This document shows positions 5,078 through 14,106 of a stretch of DNA of 25,558 bases, piece by piece. This DNA comes from a virus. The notes below the pieces were generated by a model. The model saw only the letters and a list, made by a program, of their open reading frames with translations, did no database searches and was not told where the DNA came from. The position numbers and the translations under genes are program-made. Each line of letters opens with the position of its first letter. The stretch's first letter is position 1. The stretch covers positions 1 through 25,558 of the IMG/VR virus record IMGVR_UViG_3300027741_000246, one strand, 5' to 3'.

Positions 5078-5396
5078 AAAAACTACATACATTAATACAG
5101 AACTTGAGTGGGCAGAGGAACAACTTGCTTCATGGAAAGCTTATGTCAATGCCAATCCTCTTCACGAGTTGAAGGATAGGATTGAATGGAAACCAACATC
5201 AAAAGGAGGAATGCTTCCAATGGTGATTGCTTCTATAGAAGCTCAAGGTAAGTTTGTTCAAGAGACAATGAAGAACTATTTAGCTTTATTAGAAGTGGTG
5301 GATAAACTTAGAGAAAAAGAAGAATCAAAAGTGGAAGTGAGAGGTAAGGGAGAATTGTCTTCTATGGCTGAAGACTTTCTTAAAAATAGAAAATGA
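5064..5396 (+). CDS. Small helical protein before terminase, possible small terminase subunit
   Basis: This encodes 110 residues, nearly all helical: TELEWAEEQLASWKAYVN, a conserved-looking RIEWKPTSKGGMLPMVIASIEAQGK, then a charged coiled-coil (YLALLEVVDKLREKEESKVEV) and a short tail RGKGELSSMAEDFL. It lies directly upstream of the large terminase and overlaps it by ATGA. Small terminase subunits are usually at this position, are helical and bind DNA at the N-terminus. No helix-turn-helix is evident here, so the assignment rests on position and fold style only. The alternative is a conserved hypothetical protein. Confidence 0.6.
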   Translation: MATIKKTTYINTELEWAEEQLASWKAYVNANPLHELKDRIEWKPTSKGGMLPMVIASIEAQGKFVQETMKNYLALLEVVDKLREKEESKVEVRGKGELSSMAEDFLKNRK

Positions 5397-7420
5397 TCAA
5401 TCTCAAAAATATAGATTATAAAGATTGGTACATCAATCAAAAAAGAATTCCAGACAAATCTTCTGAAGAACATAGAGAGTTTTTCAACCATCACAAAGAA
5501 TTGTGTCTGAACGGAGCAATGATGGATGGTGTGTACATAAACCCATTTTTATATTGGCACCTCAACTTCTGGAACACAGAGGTGGATATAATAGATGAGC
5601 GTGGAAGAATCTCCCAAAAATATGCCAATCCCTATTTGAGAGATAATGAATGGGTGATAACAAATGAAATTGATAGGGCACAGAACGAAAGAAAAGGACT
5701 TGTTATTTTAGGCATAAGACGTTTGGCAAAATCAGTTTTAGAATCAAGCTACATAGCTTGGGGAGCAACGTTTGATGAAAACTCACAGAACGTAATTGCA
5801 GGCTTAAATAGCCCTGATATAAAGCTTATTACAGATAAGATAGACAAGGGATTGAATTTCATTCCTGAAGCTTGGAGGTGGCAAAGAATAGAAGATAATT
5901 GGAAGAATCAAGTGACGCTAGGAATTAAAACTAAATCAGGAGAAAGGATTCCTTATTCCTCTATTCTTATTCGTAACCTTGATGAAGGTAATAATGAGGA
6001 AGCTATTGCAGGTACAAAACCCAGAAAGCTTATTATAGATGAGATAGGAAAAGGATCTTTTCTTAGAGGACTTCAGGCTGCTATTCCAGGATTTACAACA
6101 CCCTTTGGATGGGGCTGTTCTCCTATTCTTACAGGAACAGGTGGTGACATGAAAAGGTTTATGGATGCCAAGAGTCTTATGTTTGATGTAGACAATTTCA
6201 ACTTCCTTACGTACAATAATTCAAAAGATACATCTAGAATACATGGGCTGTTTATTTCTAACAAGTATAGAATGGAAGCCAAAGAAGATTCTTCTCTTGG
6301 TGCTTTCTTAAACGTTCCTCTTTCTTCAGAACTACACCAAGTTAAAATGCTTGTAAGCAATGAAGAAAAAGCAAATGCTCTCACTGTAAGTAATCTTGAA
6401 CGTCTGAAGAAAGCTGGAGATAGAATTGCCTACCTAAAAGAAAAGATGTACTATCCTCAAGAAGTGGATGATATATTTTTAAATGAGGATACAAACATAT
6501 TTGATATTGAATCTGCCAAGAGACAAAAGAGTAGATTGTTACAACAATTGAGAACAGGCACTCCTGTTATTCTTTTCCAAGACGAGGGTAAAATATCACA
6601 CGAGTTTACAGACAAACTACCTATTTCAAACTTTCCTCTAAAGAACTCTGATTTAAAAGATGCTCCTGTAGTTATATATGAATTCCCTATAGAAAATCCT
6701 CCATACGGATTGTATGTAGCAGGAGTGGATCCCTACAGACAGGGACAATCAGCATACAGTTCTTCTCTAGGTAGTGTGTATGTATATAAGAGAATGCACA
6801 GCTTGATGGATGAGAAATACCAAGACATGTTTGTAGCTTCTTATTGTGCACGTCCTGATAAGAAAGAAACATGGGAAGAACAAGCTAGGATGCTAATTAA
6901 GTATTATAATGCTCGCACTCTTTGTGAGAATGATGATATTTCTTTTATAGAATACATGAAGTCAAAAGGAGATGCACAATATTTAGAGAAACAGCCTCAA
7001 TGGCTTATGGAGATTGTTCCTAACACAACAGTGAAACGAGAATACGGAATACATAGAAGTAGTCAAAAGATTATTGACTATTTACATGCATGTCTAAAGA
7101 AATACATGGAAGAATCTATTGTCAAAGAAACTGATGAGAATGGCTCTGTGATTAGAGAAGTGTTTGGAGTGAATAAAATACTTGATCCTGTTCTTCTAGA
7201 AGAAATCATCCAGTATAATGATAATGGTAACTTTGATAGAATTATTGCTGCGGAATTAGCAATAGCACAAGCACTTAAAATGGATCCTATATTTGGAAAA
7301 ATAGGAGGAAGTGGAGATGATAGAGTGAAGTCTTTGTATTCAGGGAAAAGAAACAATAAATTATTTTCTGAATCAAGTTCTCTTTTTTACAATAAACAAA
7401 AACAAAAACTGTTTACATAA
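5393..7420 (+). CDS. terL: Terminase large subunit (packaging ATPase/nuclease)
   Basis: This encodes 675 residues, at the long end for crAss-like enzymes. The ATPase half has a deviant Walker A, LGIRRLAKS (about 106-114), a Walker B LIIDEIG (about 213-219, D-E pair) and a coupling motif TGTGGD (about 245-250). The nuclease half is RNase H-like: VAGVDPY (about 442-448), CENDD (about 509-513) and NFDRIIAAELA (about 612-622) supply the acidic metal ligands. It cuts concatemeric DNA and drives it through the portal into the prohead. It starts by ATGA overlap with the small protein before it and ends in TAATG shared with the portal start, so the three are coupled. Confidence 0.93.
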   Translation: MINLKNIDYKDWYINQKRIPDKSSEEHREFFNHHKELCLNGAMMDGVYINPFLYWHLNFWNTEVDIIDERGRISQKYANPYLRDNEWVITNEIDRAQNERKGLVILGIRRLAKSVLESSYIAWGATFDENSQNVIAGLNSPDIKLITDKIDKGLNFIPEAWRWQRIEDNWKNQVTLGIKTKSGERIPYSSILIRNLDEGNNEEAIAGTKPRKLIIDEIGKGSFLRGLQAAIPGFTTPFGWGCSPILTGTGGDMKRFMDAKSLMFDVDNFNFLTYNNSKDTSRIHGLFISNKYRMEAKEDSSLGAFLNVPLSSELHQVKMLVSNEEKANALTVSNLERLKKAGDRIAYLKEKMYYPQEVDDIFLNEDTNIFDIESAKRQKSRLLQQLRTGTPVILFQDEGKISHEFTDKLPISNFPLKNSDLKDAPVVIYEFPIENPPYGLYVAGVDPYRQGQSAYSSSLGSVYVYKRMHSLMDEKYQDMFVASYCARPDKKETWEEQARMLIKYYNARTLCENDDISFIEYMKSKGDAQYLEKQPQWLMEIVPNTTVKREYGIHRSSQKIIDYLHACLKKYMEESIVKETDENGSVIREVFGVNKILDPVLLEEIIQYNDNGNFDRIIAAELAIAQALKMDPIFGKIGGSGDDRVKSLYSGKRNNKLFSESSSLFYNKQKQKLFT

Positions 7421-10008
7421 TGCCTATAATTAGATATACAAAAGATGCTACGATTAGATATGCCTATCTTAATATATTCCCTGACCAATTTAAAACAGAC
7501 AAAGAGAAGCAAGATGAGAGTTGGGTGAAGAATACAATGGACTATTTTGCAAATAAAGCTTATGCAGAATATGTAAAGAATAGAGATACATTTGTTAAAA
7601 ACTATGATCTTATTAAAGGGATTCTTCGTCCTGAAGATTTCTATCAAGAACAAGATGTAAAGTCATTTACAGAAATGTTACAAAGTGATTTGGAACTTCC
7701 TGCATATGTTAAACATTATTCAATTATTACAACACCTGTTAATGAACTTGTGGGAGAGATTTCAAAAAGACCTAACACATATTCTATAAAAGCATTTGAT
7801 GATGATAGTAAAGCAGAAGAGTTGGAATACAAAACACAGCTTCTTCAGGACTACGTAATGAATCAAGTGAAACAAGACATTCTGCAGAAAGCAGCAATGA
7901 GAGGAGAAGAAATAGACGAGGAGCAGTTGAATCAAATGACAATGGAGCAGGTGAAAGAAGATTTAGATTCTTACACATCTGTTGCAGAGAAATGGGCAAA
8001 TCACATACTTACAGCTACAAAAGCTGAATTCAATCTCAAAGAAAAGAGTGAGGATGCATTTAGAGACATGATGATCACTGCTAGAGAATTCTATCACATC
8101 TATGAAGACAATTCTAAAACAGGATATAATATAGAAGTGTGCAATCCTAAGAATACATGGTTTCTCACTACACCTGATAGAAAGTATATTTCAGATGTAA
8201 CAGGTAGGGCACAAGGAGCGTATGCTGCTGGAACAGTGATGGTGATGGAATTGTCTGAAATTATAGAAACATTCCCATTCATCACTAAAGAAGAGATAGA
8301 TCATCTAAGAAGTTCTCTACAGGACTACGGACTTATAAATGTGAGAGAGTCTAACTTGGGAAATCCTAATGCCACTCCTGGAACAGACTCTGTACAATAT
8401 GATACATACGATCCTCTTGTGCTTCGTACAAGAATGATTATTGAATCAGAAATGAAAGAGAACAATGATGGACTAAAAGACTTTTTAGGACTTACATCAA
8501 ATGTTTCCTCATTTGGATACAAATACGTTGTTGTAAGAGCCTATTGGATTTCAAAAAAGAAAATAGGAAAGCTTATATTCTTAGATGAAATGGGTAATGA
8601 ACAATCAATACTTGTTGATGAGAGTTATAAAAGCAACACCATTCCTACACAACAGTCTTTAGAATGGGGATGGGTGAATCAATGGTATGAAGGAGTGAAG
8701 ATAGGACCAGACATCTATCACATCAAACCTTACAAACTTCTTCCATACTGTCCCATTATAGGACTTACACATGAAGTGAAGAACACAGAAGCAAAGTCTT
8801 TAGTAGACTTAATGAAACCTTTTCAGGTGATATACAATGTTTGTATGAATCAACTGTTTAAACTTCTTGAGAAAGAAATAGGAAAAGTTTATTTAACATC
8901 AATTAGACACATTCCTGTTCCAAAAGATGGAGATGCTCAAGATGCTCTTGACATGTGGGAGTTGGAAGCAAGAAATCGAGGAGTGGTATTTATTGATGAC
9001 TCTCCAGAAAATCTAAAAGCACCATCTTCTTTCAACCAGTTCAGAGACATTGATTTAACAAGAACACAAGAAATACAATCTCGTTACACTCTTGCACAAC
9101 AAATGAAGAATGAGTGTTGGGAATTGATAGGTATGTCTAAACAGAGAATGGGAAGTATTTCTGCATCAGAATCTGCTACAGGAACAAATGCTGCTCTTAC
9201 ACAAAGTTATTCTCAAACAGAACCTCTTTTTGTAGCTCATGAATATGTATTAGGACAACTCTATCAAGCTGTTATTGATGCTTCTCTCTATGTAGAAAGC
9301 AAAAAGCCTCAATCAACAATTTCATACATTACATCTAAAGGAGAATCAGCATTTGTAGAAGTGAATGGTACAGATTTGAGATTTAGAGATTTAAAAGTGT
9401 TTGCTACAAATAGACCTGAAGATAAAAAGATGTTTGAAGAGATTAGACAATTGTCTCAAGCTGTTATACAGAATGGTGGATCATTGTACGACATTATAGA
9501 ATTGTATTCTACAGATTCTGTACGTCAAATGAAGAAGGTGTTTAAGACATTGAAAGATAGACAAGAGCAAATGCAAGACCAACAACAACAAATGCAACAA
9601 CAGCAGCAACAAGCTCAACAAGAACAAGCTCAAGCTCAATTGGCACAACAACAACAACAACATGAAGAGCAAATGGCTCACGATGATTATCAAAAACAAC
9701 TTGATAGACTTTCTAAAGAGAAGATTGCAATTATTTCAGCAACAGGATATGGTAATGTTGCAGCAGAAGATGTTGACCAGAACGCTGTTCCAGATGTATT
9801 AGAAATGAGTAAGCTTTCTCACGAGCAGGAAAAGGCTGCAAAAGATTATCAGTTGAAAATGCAAGACATACAATTGAAGAATAAACAATCAAACGATAAG
9901 ATGGCTTTAGAAAGAGAGAAGCTTCAAGTGGCAAGAGAGAATCAAAAGAATGATTTAGAGATTGCTAGAACAAATGCAAAGAACAGAGCGTCAAAGACTA
10001 AAAAATAG
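7420..10008 (+). CDS. Portal protein
   Basis: This encodes 862 residues, large as in crAss-like phages. It is identified by position (directly after terminase, before scaffold and capsid), by size and by portal-like content: an N-terminal alpha/beta region with TTPVNELVGEISKRP, a central wing, and a long helical stretch with LMKPFQVIYNVCMNQLFKLLEKEIG and MSKQRMGSISASESATGTNAALTQS, a crown/stem pattern found in portals of this kind. The C-terminus holds a glutamine-rich tract (about 707-745) followed by charged coiled coils to TKK. It would form the dodecameric DNA channel at one capsid vertex. It is closed by TAG and followed by the first sizeable gap of the block. Confidence 0.88.
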   Translation: MPIIRYTKDATIRYAYLNIFPDQFKTDKEKQDESWVKNTMDYFANKAYAEYVKNRDTFVKNYDLIKGILRPEDFYQEQDVKSFTEMLQSDLELPAYVKHYSIITTPVNELVGEISKRPNTYSIKAFDDDSKAEELEYKTQLLQDYVMNQVKQDILQKAAMRGEEIDEEQLNQMTMEQVKEDLDSYTSVAEKWANHILTATKAEFNLKEKSEDAFRDMMITAREFYHIYEDNSKTGYNIEVCNPKNTWFLTTPDRKYISDVTGRAQGAYAAGTVMVMELSEIIETFPFITKEEIDHLRSSLQDYGLINVRESNLGNPNATPGTDSVQYDTYDPLVLRTRMIIESEMKENNDGLKDFLGLTSNVSSFGYKYVVVRAYWISKKKIGKLIFLDEMGNEQSILVDESYKSNTIPTQQSLEWGWVNQWYEGVKIGPDIYHIKPYKLLPYCPIIGLTHEVKNTEAKSLVDLMKPFQVIYNVCMNQLFKLLEKEIGKVYLTSIRHIPVPKDGDAQDALDMWELEARNRGVVFIDDSPENLKAPSSFNQFRDIDLTRTQEIQSRYTLAQQMKNECWELIGMSKQRMGSISASESATGTNAALTQSYSQTEPLFVAHEYVLGQLYQAVIDASLYVESKKPQSTISYITSKGESAFVEVNGTDLRFRDLKVFATNRPEDKKMFEEIRQLSQAVIQNGGSLYDIIELYSTDSVRQMKKVFKTLKDRQEQMQDQQQQMQQQQQQAQQEQAQAQLAQQQQQHEEQMAHDDYQKQLDRLSKEKIAIISATGYGNVAAEDVDQNAVPDVLEMSKLSHEQEKAAKDYQLKMQDIQLKNKQSNDKMALEREKLQVARENQKNDLEIARTNAKNRASKTKK

Positions 10009-10048
10009 TAATGCCATATTAGCTTCAAAATTCACTGTTTTCAAACCT

Positions 10049-10086
10049 AATGTATTTGTTAGAATACATTTAATACATATTTTTAC
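10049..10086 (+). promoter_or_regulatory. Hairpin between portal and scaffold genes, possible attenuator
   Basis: AATGTATT (10049-10056) pairs perfectly with AATACATT (10063-10070) around TGTTAG. After eight bases comes a T5 run. The stem is AT-only, so weak as a terminator. It sits in the 98-bp gap 10009-10106 and could reduce or process readthrough between head genes. Confidence 0.4.
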
Positions 10087-10106
10087 ACTATAAACCAAAA
10101 CTACAT

Positions 10107-11357
10107 ATGTCTGATAATTTAGAAACCCCATCATTTGGAGATTTCAGTATACAAAATACAATGGAAATGGGAATGGGCAATCAAGAATTGCTTAAAGACC
10201 TAATGTCCACAGAAACATCCACCGCTTCTCCAGAAGAAGTGACTGAAATAAAAGAAGAAGCTCCAAAACCCTCCACAAAATCATCATCCCCAAAAACTAC
10301 AGAAAGCGATGCTCCTAAAAAGGAAGAATCAGATGCAGCAAGCAAATCGATTCAAGATTTTCTTCTTGGAGAAACAGAAGAAGAAGACGATGATAACGAT
10401 ATTCCTGCAAAACCATCTGCAAAATCTAAAACAGCTCCTTCAAATGAAGAATCTGATGATGATGACAATGATGATGTATCAAATAGATTTACAGCCCTTT
10501 CTAATGATTTATTCAAACTTGGAGTTTTTAATAAAGACGAAGATGAAGAGGATGTTAACATTGAATCAGCAGAAGACTTCCTTGAAAGATTCAATCTAGA
10601 AAAGAAGAAAGGCTCTATAGAAATAGTACAAAACTTTATAGGACAGTTTGGTGAAGATTATCAACAAGCATTCGATGCAATCTTTGTAAAAGGTGTAGAT
10701 CCTAAAGAATATTTTGGTGTATATAATAATATAGAAAGTTTTGCAAACCTTGATCTTTCTGAAGAAAGAAATCAAGAAGCAGTTTTGAAACAAGCTCTTG
10801 CTGATCAAGGCTTCGAACCAGAAGATGTTGATTCAGAAATTGAAAGACTAAAAAATTATGGAGATTTAGAAACTGTAGCACAAAAACACCACAAGGTGTT
10901 AGTGAAAAAAGAAGCAGCAAAACTCCAACAGTTAGAAAGACAAAACGAAGAAAGATTACAAAAACAATATGCCTTTAGACAACAATACGTAAACAACGTA
11001 CAAAATGTTCTACAGTCAAAACTAAAAACAAAAGAATTTGATGGTATTCCCATCAATCCCAAACTTGCTGGTGATCTACAGGACTTCTTAGTGACAGAAA
11101 AATATCAAACTCCATCAGGAGAAAAACTTACAGAGTTTGATAGACAAATTCTTGAATTAAAAAGACCAGAGAATCATGAGATGAAAGTGAAAGTGGGACT
11201 GCTTTTAAAAATTCTAGAAACTGACCCTACACTTTCAACAATACAGAAAAGGGCAGTGAGTAAAAAATCAGATGAGTTGTTTAGTGAAGTGGCAAGACAA
11301 ACTTCAAAAAGTGGCAAATCACTAAGCTCATCAAAACCATCATCTTGGTTTCTGTAA
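10107..11357 (+). CDS. Scaffold-like head assembly protein
   Basis: This encodes 416 residues. The first about 150 are low-complexity, Ser/Pro/Lys/Glu/Asp-rich and very acidic (EEEDDDND, ESDDDDNDD), so probably disordered. Residues about 155-310 are helical, with GVDPKEYFGVYNNIESFANLDL and a coiled coil (KKEAAKLQQLERQNEERLQKQYAF). The C-terminus is Ser/Lys-rich and ends SSWFL. Between portal and major capsid genes, phages usually encode a scaffold or head protease; no protease triad is seen, so scaffold fits best. The leader is A-rich with no Shine-Dalgarno sequence. The sequence itself does not show whether the protein is cleaved. Confidence 0.65.
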   Translation: MSDNLETPSFGDFSIQNTMEMGMGNQELLKDLMSTETSTASPEEVTEIKEEAPKPSTKSSSPKTTESDAPKKEESDAASKSIQDFLLGETEEEDDDNDIPAKPSAKSKTAPSNEESDDDDNDDVSNRFTALSNDLFKLGVFNKDEDEEDVNIESAEDFLERFNLEKKKGSIEIVQNFIGQFGEDYQQAFDAIFVKGVDPKEYFGVYNNIESFANLDLSEERNQEAVLKQALADQGFEPEDVDSEIERLKNYGDLETVAQKHHKVLVKKEAAKLQQLERQNEERLQKQYAFRQQYVNNVQNVLQSKLKTKEFDGIPINPKLAGDLQDFLVTEKYQTPSGEKLTEFDRQILELKRPENHEMKVKVGLLLKILETDPTLSTIQKRAVSKKSDELFSEVARQTSKSGKSLSSSKPSSWFL

Positions 11358-11382
11358 CAAATAATAATAAAAGATAATAAAA

Positions 11383-12936
11383 ATGGCAATTTCAACAATT
11401 CCTGGAGTTACTGGCTTTACATATGCCAGAGTGGCTTCAATGGACAAAAGAGCGGTGGGCAAGCTTACTGATGCTAACCACTTAGAAAGTTTTCACTCTA
11501 CAGAACCTGCAGACTATGATAAGAAAATCATCAGTCTTTACACACAGAGTTCTTTGTATTCTAACGATTTCTTGGACATGATTAACAAGTCCACTCCTTT
11601 TTATATTGATAATAACAGTGATGCTTGGAAATGGGACATTCAAGTTCCTTACAAGTTTCCTAAAATTATCGATATTCCTACAGCAACTTCCAATCTTACA
11701 AAACCTGGTATCGATGGTCAAGAGTTTTCTCTTGTTCTTGATACTAATGAGTTCTCTAAGAATGCAATTGTATCTGTAGGTACTCGTCAGTATGGTCCTC
11801 GTTTCTACGTAGTTAAAGATCCTCTTCCTTGGAATGCTGGATATTTGTATTCATTCACTCTTGTGTCTGATAACCCTACAGTGGATTTTGTTAGTTCTAC
11901 ATTTCTTCAGACAGGTATTGAACTTGAATTGATTGACGCTGCAATTGGCGAATTTGATCAAGACTTGTTAGGACTTCCTCGTTTGGGTGAGAAAATCACT
12001 ATGTTTGAATCTTTAGGATCAGCATATGGTTATGAGCACAAAATCACTGAGTGGGCTGATGACAAGATGATGAAAGATGCTTCTGGTAAAGCTTTGGATA
12101 TTTTGGTGTATGCTCCACAAAGACGTAACCAACTTCCTTTAACTCGTAACGATGTTAAATGGGAACCATTCATTGAGTTCTGGATGCGTAAGTCTATGTT
12201 AGAATTGAAAGTGAAGCGTATGATTTGGGCTAAACCAGGTACAGTGAAAACTAATGGTTCTAAGCAAGAATTAAAGCGTACATCTGCTGGTGTTTATCAC
12301 AGAATGAGAAACAACGGTAACTTGGTACAATACAATCGTGGTGAATTCACTGCAAACTTAATCAGAAGTGTATTTGGTGATCTTTTCTACAGAAGGGTGG
12401 ACGTTAAAGACCGTAAGGTGAAAATGTACACCAATGAAGCAGGATTTGACGTTTTCCAACAAGCTTTGAAAACAGATGCTTTAAATTCAGGACTTACTTT
12501 CATGGCAGATAGCGGTAATCGTTACATGCAAGGTGAAGGTCAGCACATCACTTACAACTTTGCGTTTGACTCAATGGTCACTCGTGAAACTGGTCGTGTA
12601 GAGTTGATTCACTTGAAAGAACTTGATCTTCCACAATCAAATTTAGAATTTGGTCAAAACAAGAAATCCACTCCTGTATTCATGGTATTTGACGTATCTC
12701 CAATGAGCGATGGTTCAATGGTGAATAACATCAGAGAAGTGAGAATGAAAGGTGCTCCTTCTATGACTTGGGGTTATATTGATGGTACTCGTCACCACTT
12801 AGGTTTTGCAAAATCTCAAGGTATGAGTTCTGCTAACAAGTTCCCTGGTTATGAAATTTGGATGAAAGATAGATGCGATGTATTCATTGAAGATTTGTCT
12901 CGCACAGTTTTGATCGAAGAAATACCACAGTTCTAA
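11383..12936 (+). CDS. Major capsid protein
   Basis: This encodes 517 residues, the size expected for a crAss-like HK97-fold capsid protein, and lies after the portal and scaffold-like genes. Gly-Pro-rich turns and mixed alpha/beta content fit a capsid. Readable segments include GVTGFTYARVASMDKRAVGK, KWDIQVPYKFPKI, LLGLPRLGEKITMFESLGSAY and MSDGSMVNNIREVRM. Codon use differs from the neighbours: at least a dozen CGT arginines and many GGT/GCT codons, where terminase and portal mostly use AGA. The leader is A-rich and SD-less (AATAATAATAAAAGATAATAAAA), which is how highly translated Bacteroidota genes start. Both features fit the most abundant virion protein. A cluster of hairpins follows the stop. 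Confidence 0.88.
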   Translation: MAISTIPGVTGFTYARVASMDKRAVGKLTDANHLESFHSTEPADYDKKIISLYTQSSLYSNDFLDMINKSTPFYIDNNSDAWKWDIQVPYKFPKIIDIPTATSNLTKPGIDGQEFSLVLDTNEFSKNAIVSVGTRQYGPRFYVVKDPLPWNAGYLYSFTLVSDNPTVDFVSSTFLQTGIELELIDAAIGEFDQDLLGLPRLGEKITMFESLGSAYGYEHKITEWADDKMMKDASGKALDILVYAPQRRNQLPLTRNDVKWEPFIEFWMRKSMLELKVKRMIWAKPGTVKTNGSKQELKRTSAGVYHRMRNNGNLVQYNRGEFTANLIRSVFGDLFYRRVDVKDRKVKMYTNEAGFDVFQQALKTDALNSGLTFMADSGNRYMQGEGQHITYNFAFDSMVTRETGRVELIHLKELDLPQSNLEFGQNKKSTPVFMVFDVSPMSDGSMVNNIREVRMKGAPSMTWGYIDGTRHHLGFAKSQGMSSANKFPGYEIWMKDRCDVFIEDLSRTVLIEEIPQF

Positions 12937-12944
12937 TAACCCCC

Positions 12945-13102
12945 CTAGGAATAGTATTCATAGACCTACACACTAGCAATAGTGTTTATACATCCTACCA
13001 AGAAGAATCTCCCCCCACCTCCAAGTGGGGGAGTCTTCTTACATACAGAATGAAGAATTAAGGTGATACTTAATTGCTATCTCTTCGATGAGGATCATTC
13101 TG
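12945..13102 (+). promoter_or_regulatory. Structured 3' region after the capsid gene
   Basis: Three elements follow one another. (1) CACTA-GCAA-TAGTG (12971-12984) carries a GNRA-type tetraloop. (2) A long stem (13000-13040) pairs AAGAAGA..CTCCCCC.AC with GTGGGGGAGTCTTCTT across two small bulges. (3) A CAGAATGA/TCATTCTG helix (13046-13053/13095-13102) encloses ATTAAG/CTTAAT (13057-13062/13069-13074) and a short CTC/GAG hairpin, forming a three-way junction. There is no T tract, so protection or processing of the capsid mRNA 3' end is more likely than full termination. Confidence 0.6.
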
Positions 13103-13137
13103 CAAAAACAAAATAAAAAAACCAAAACAACTAAATA

Positions 13138-14106
13138 ATGGCAAAGATAGGAAAAATCTCTACGTTAAAAAAAGAGTATAGCAATAGTCAATTGCAAACA
13201 ATGCAAGGAGGACTTTCTCAAAAAGGTATGACAAGAGTTCCTGGAACAGGAGTGTTCAAGTATCCATATAGAGAAATCGATGGTCAATATAGAACAGGAT
13301 TGAATCCAAATGCTTCATATATTAAACGCATCAGCGATCCTCTTGAGAGAGAATTAGAAATTGAAAGAGTTACCAACCTAAAAACAAAACTAGAAGATGC
13401 GTTAGGAGGAGTGGACTTAGGTCCTCGTTCTACATTCTGGAACAGTGGTCTTAGTGCATCAGAATATGACACTGCACATGTTCAACCTGTAAAACTTCTA
13501 GATGGTGACAACTATTTTGATTTCTCAAACCCTATGTTAGAACTCGCCTTTTCTTGGCTGAGAGTACATCCTACAATTGCCAGTTCCTATCAAGCTTGGG
13601 AAAGAGGTGAATTTCCTGCTGATACACAATTTTATGTTGTTGATGATGAATTAGAGAGTACAATATTGTTTAAGAAGAAACAAATTGTAAACAAAGCAAT
13701 CAGTAAATTTGATGCAATGGGTCCAGACAAGAAACAAAAAGTTGCAAGACTTTTAGGACTCCCTGTAACATCTGACACAAAAGAAGAAGTGGTTTACAAT
13801 TTAGTAGATAATCTTCTTAAAGATGTAGAATTTAAAACAGGAAAATATCAAGGGCTTTCAACAATAGAAGTTTTCACAAGATTTGCTGACATGAAAGAAA
13901 ATCTTTTACACGTTAGAGACTTAGTAAAACAAGCAGTTCAACATTCCATCTATAGATTAAAACCAAATGGTAAAGTTTATGAAGGTGAATTTGAGATAGC
14001 AAAAGACGAAGATGATTTGATTAAGTTTCTTGTAGATGATAATAATCAAGATGAGCTTCTTACGCTTGAACAGAAATTAAAAATGAAAAAACTAGCATCA
14101 ACATGA
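13138..14106 (+). CDS. Probable virion protein, 322 aa, function unknown
   Basis: This encodes 322 residues. The N-terminal third is Gly/Pro/basic (QGGLSQKGMTRVPGTGVFKYPYREIDG), the middle has YFDFSNPMLELAFSWLRVHPTIASSYQAW, and the C-terminal half is helical, with KKKQIVNKAISKFDAMGPDKKQKVARLLGLP, ends in GKVYEGEFEIAKDEDDLIKFLVD and looks compact. I recall similar C-terminal ends ('YxGEFxxxKDExDxxxFLxDxxNQDEL') in phage head-region proteins of unknown role. It follows the capsid gene and overlaps the next one by ATGA, consistent with a head or head-tail protein. It has an A-rich, SD-less start region. Confidence 0.65.
   Translation: MAKIGKISTLKKEYSNSQLQTMQGGLSQKGMTRVPGTGVFKYPYREIDGQYRTGLNPNASYIKRISDPLERELEIERVTNLKTKLEDALGGVDLGPRSTFWNSGLSASEYDTAHVQPVKLLDGDNYFDFSNPMLELAFSWLRVHPTIASSYQAWERGEFPADTQFYVVDDELESTILFKKKQIVNKAISKFDAMGPDKKQKVARLLGLPVTSDTKEEVVYNLVDNLLKDVEFKTGKYQGLSTIEVFTRFADMKENLLHVRDLVKQAVQHSIYRLKPNGKVYEGEFEIAKDEDDLIKFLVDDNNQDELLTLEQKLKMKKLAST

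Noticed and set aside
9481-9699. Leftward Leu-rich frame
   Set aside because: Antisense of the CAA/CAG glutamine tract in the portal gene.
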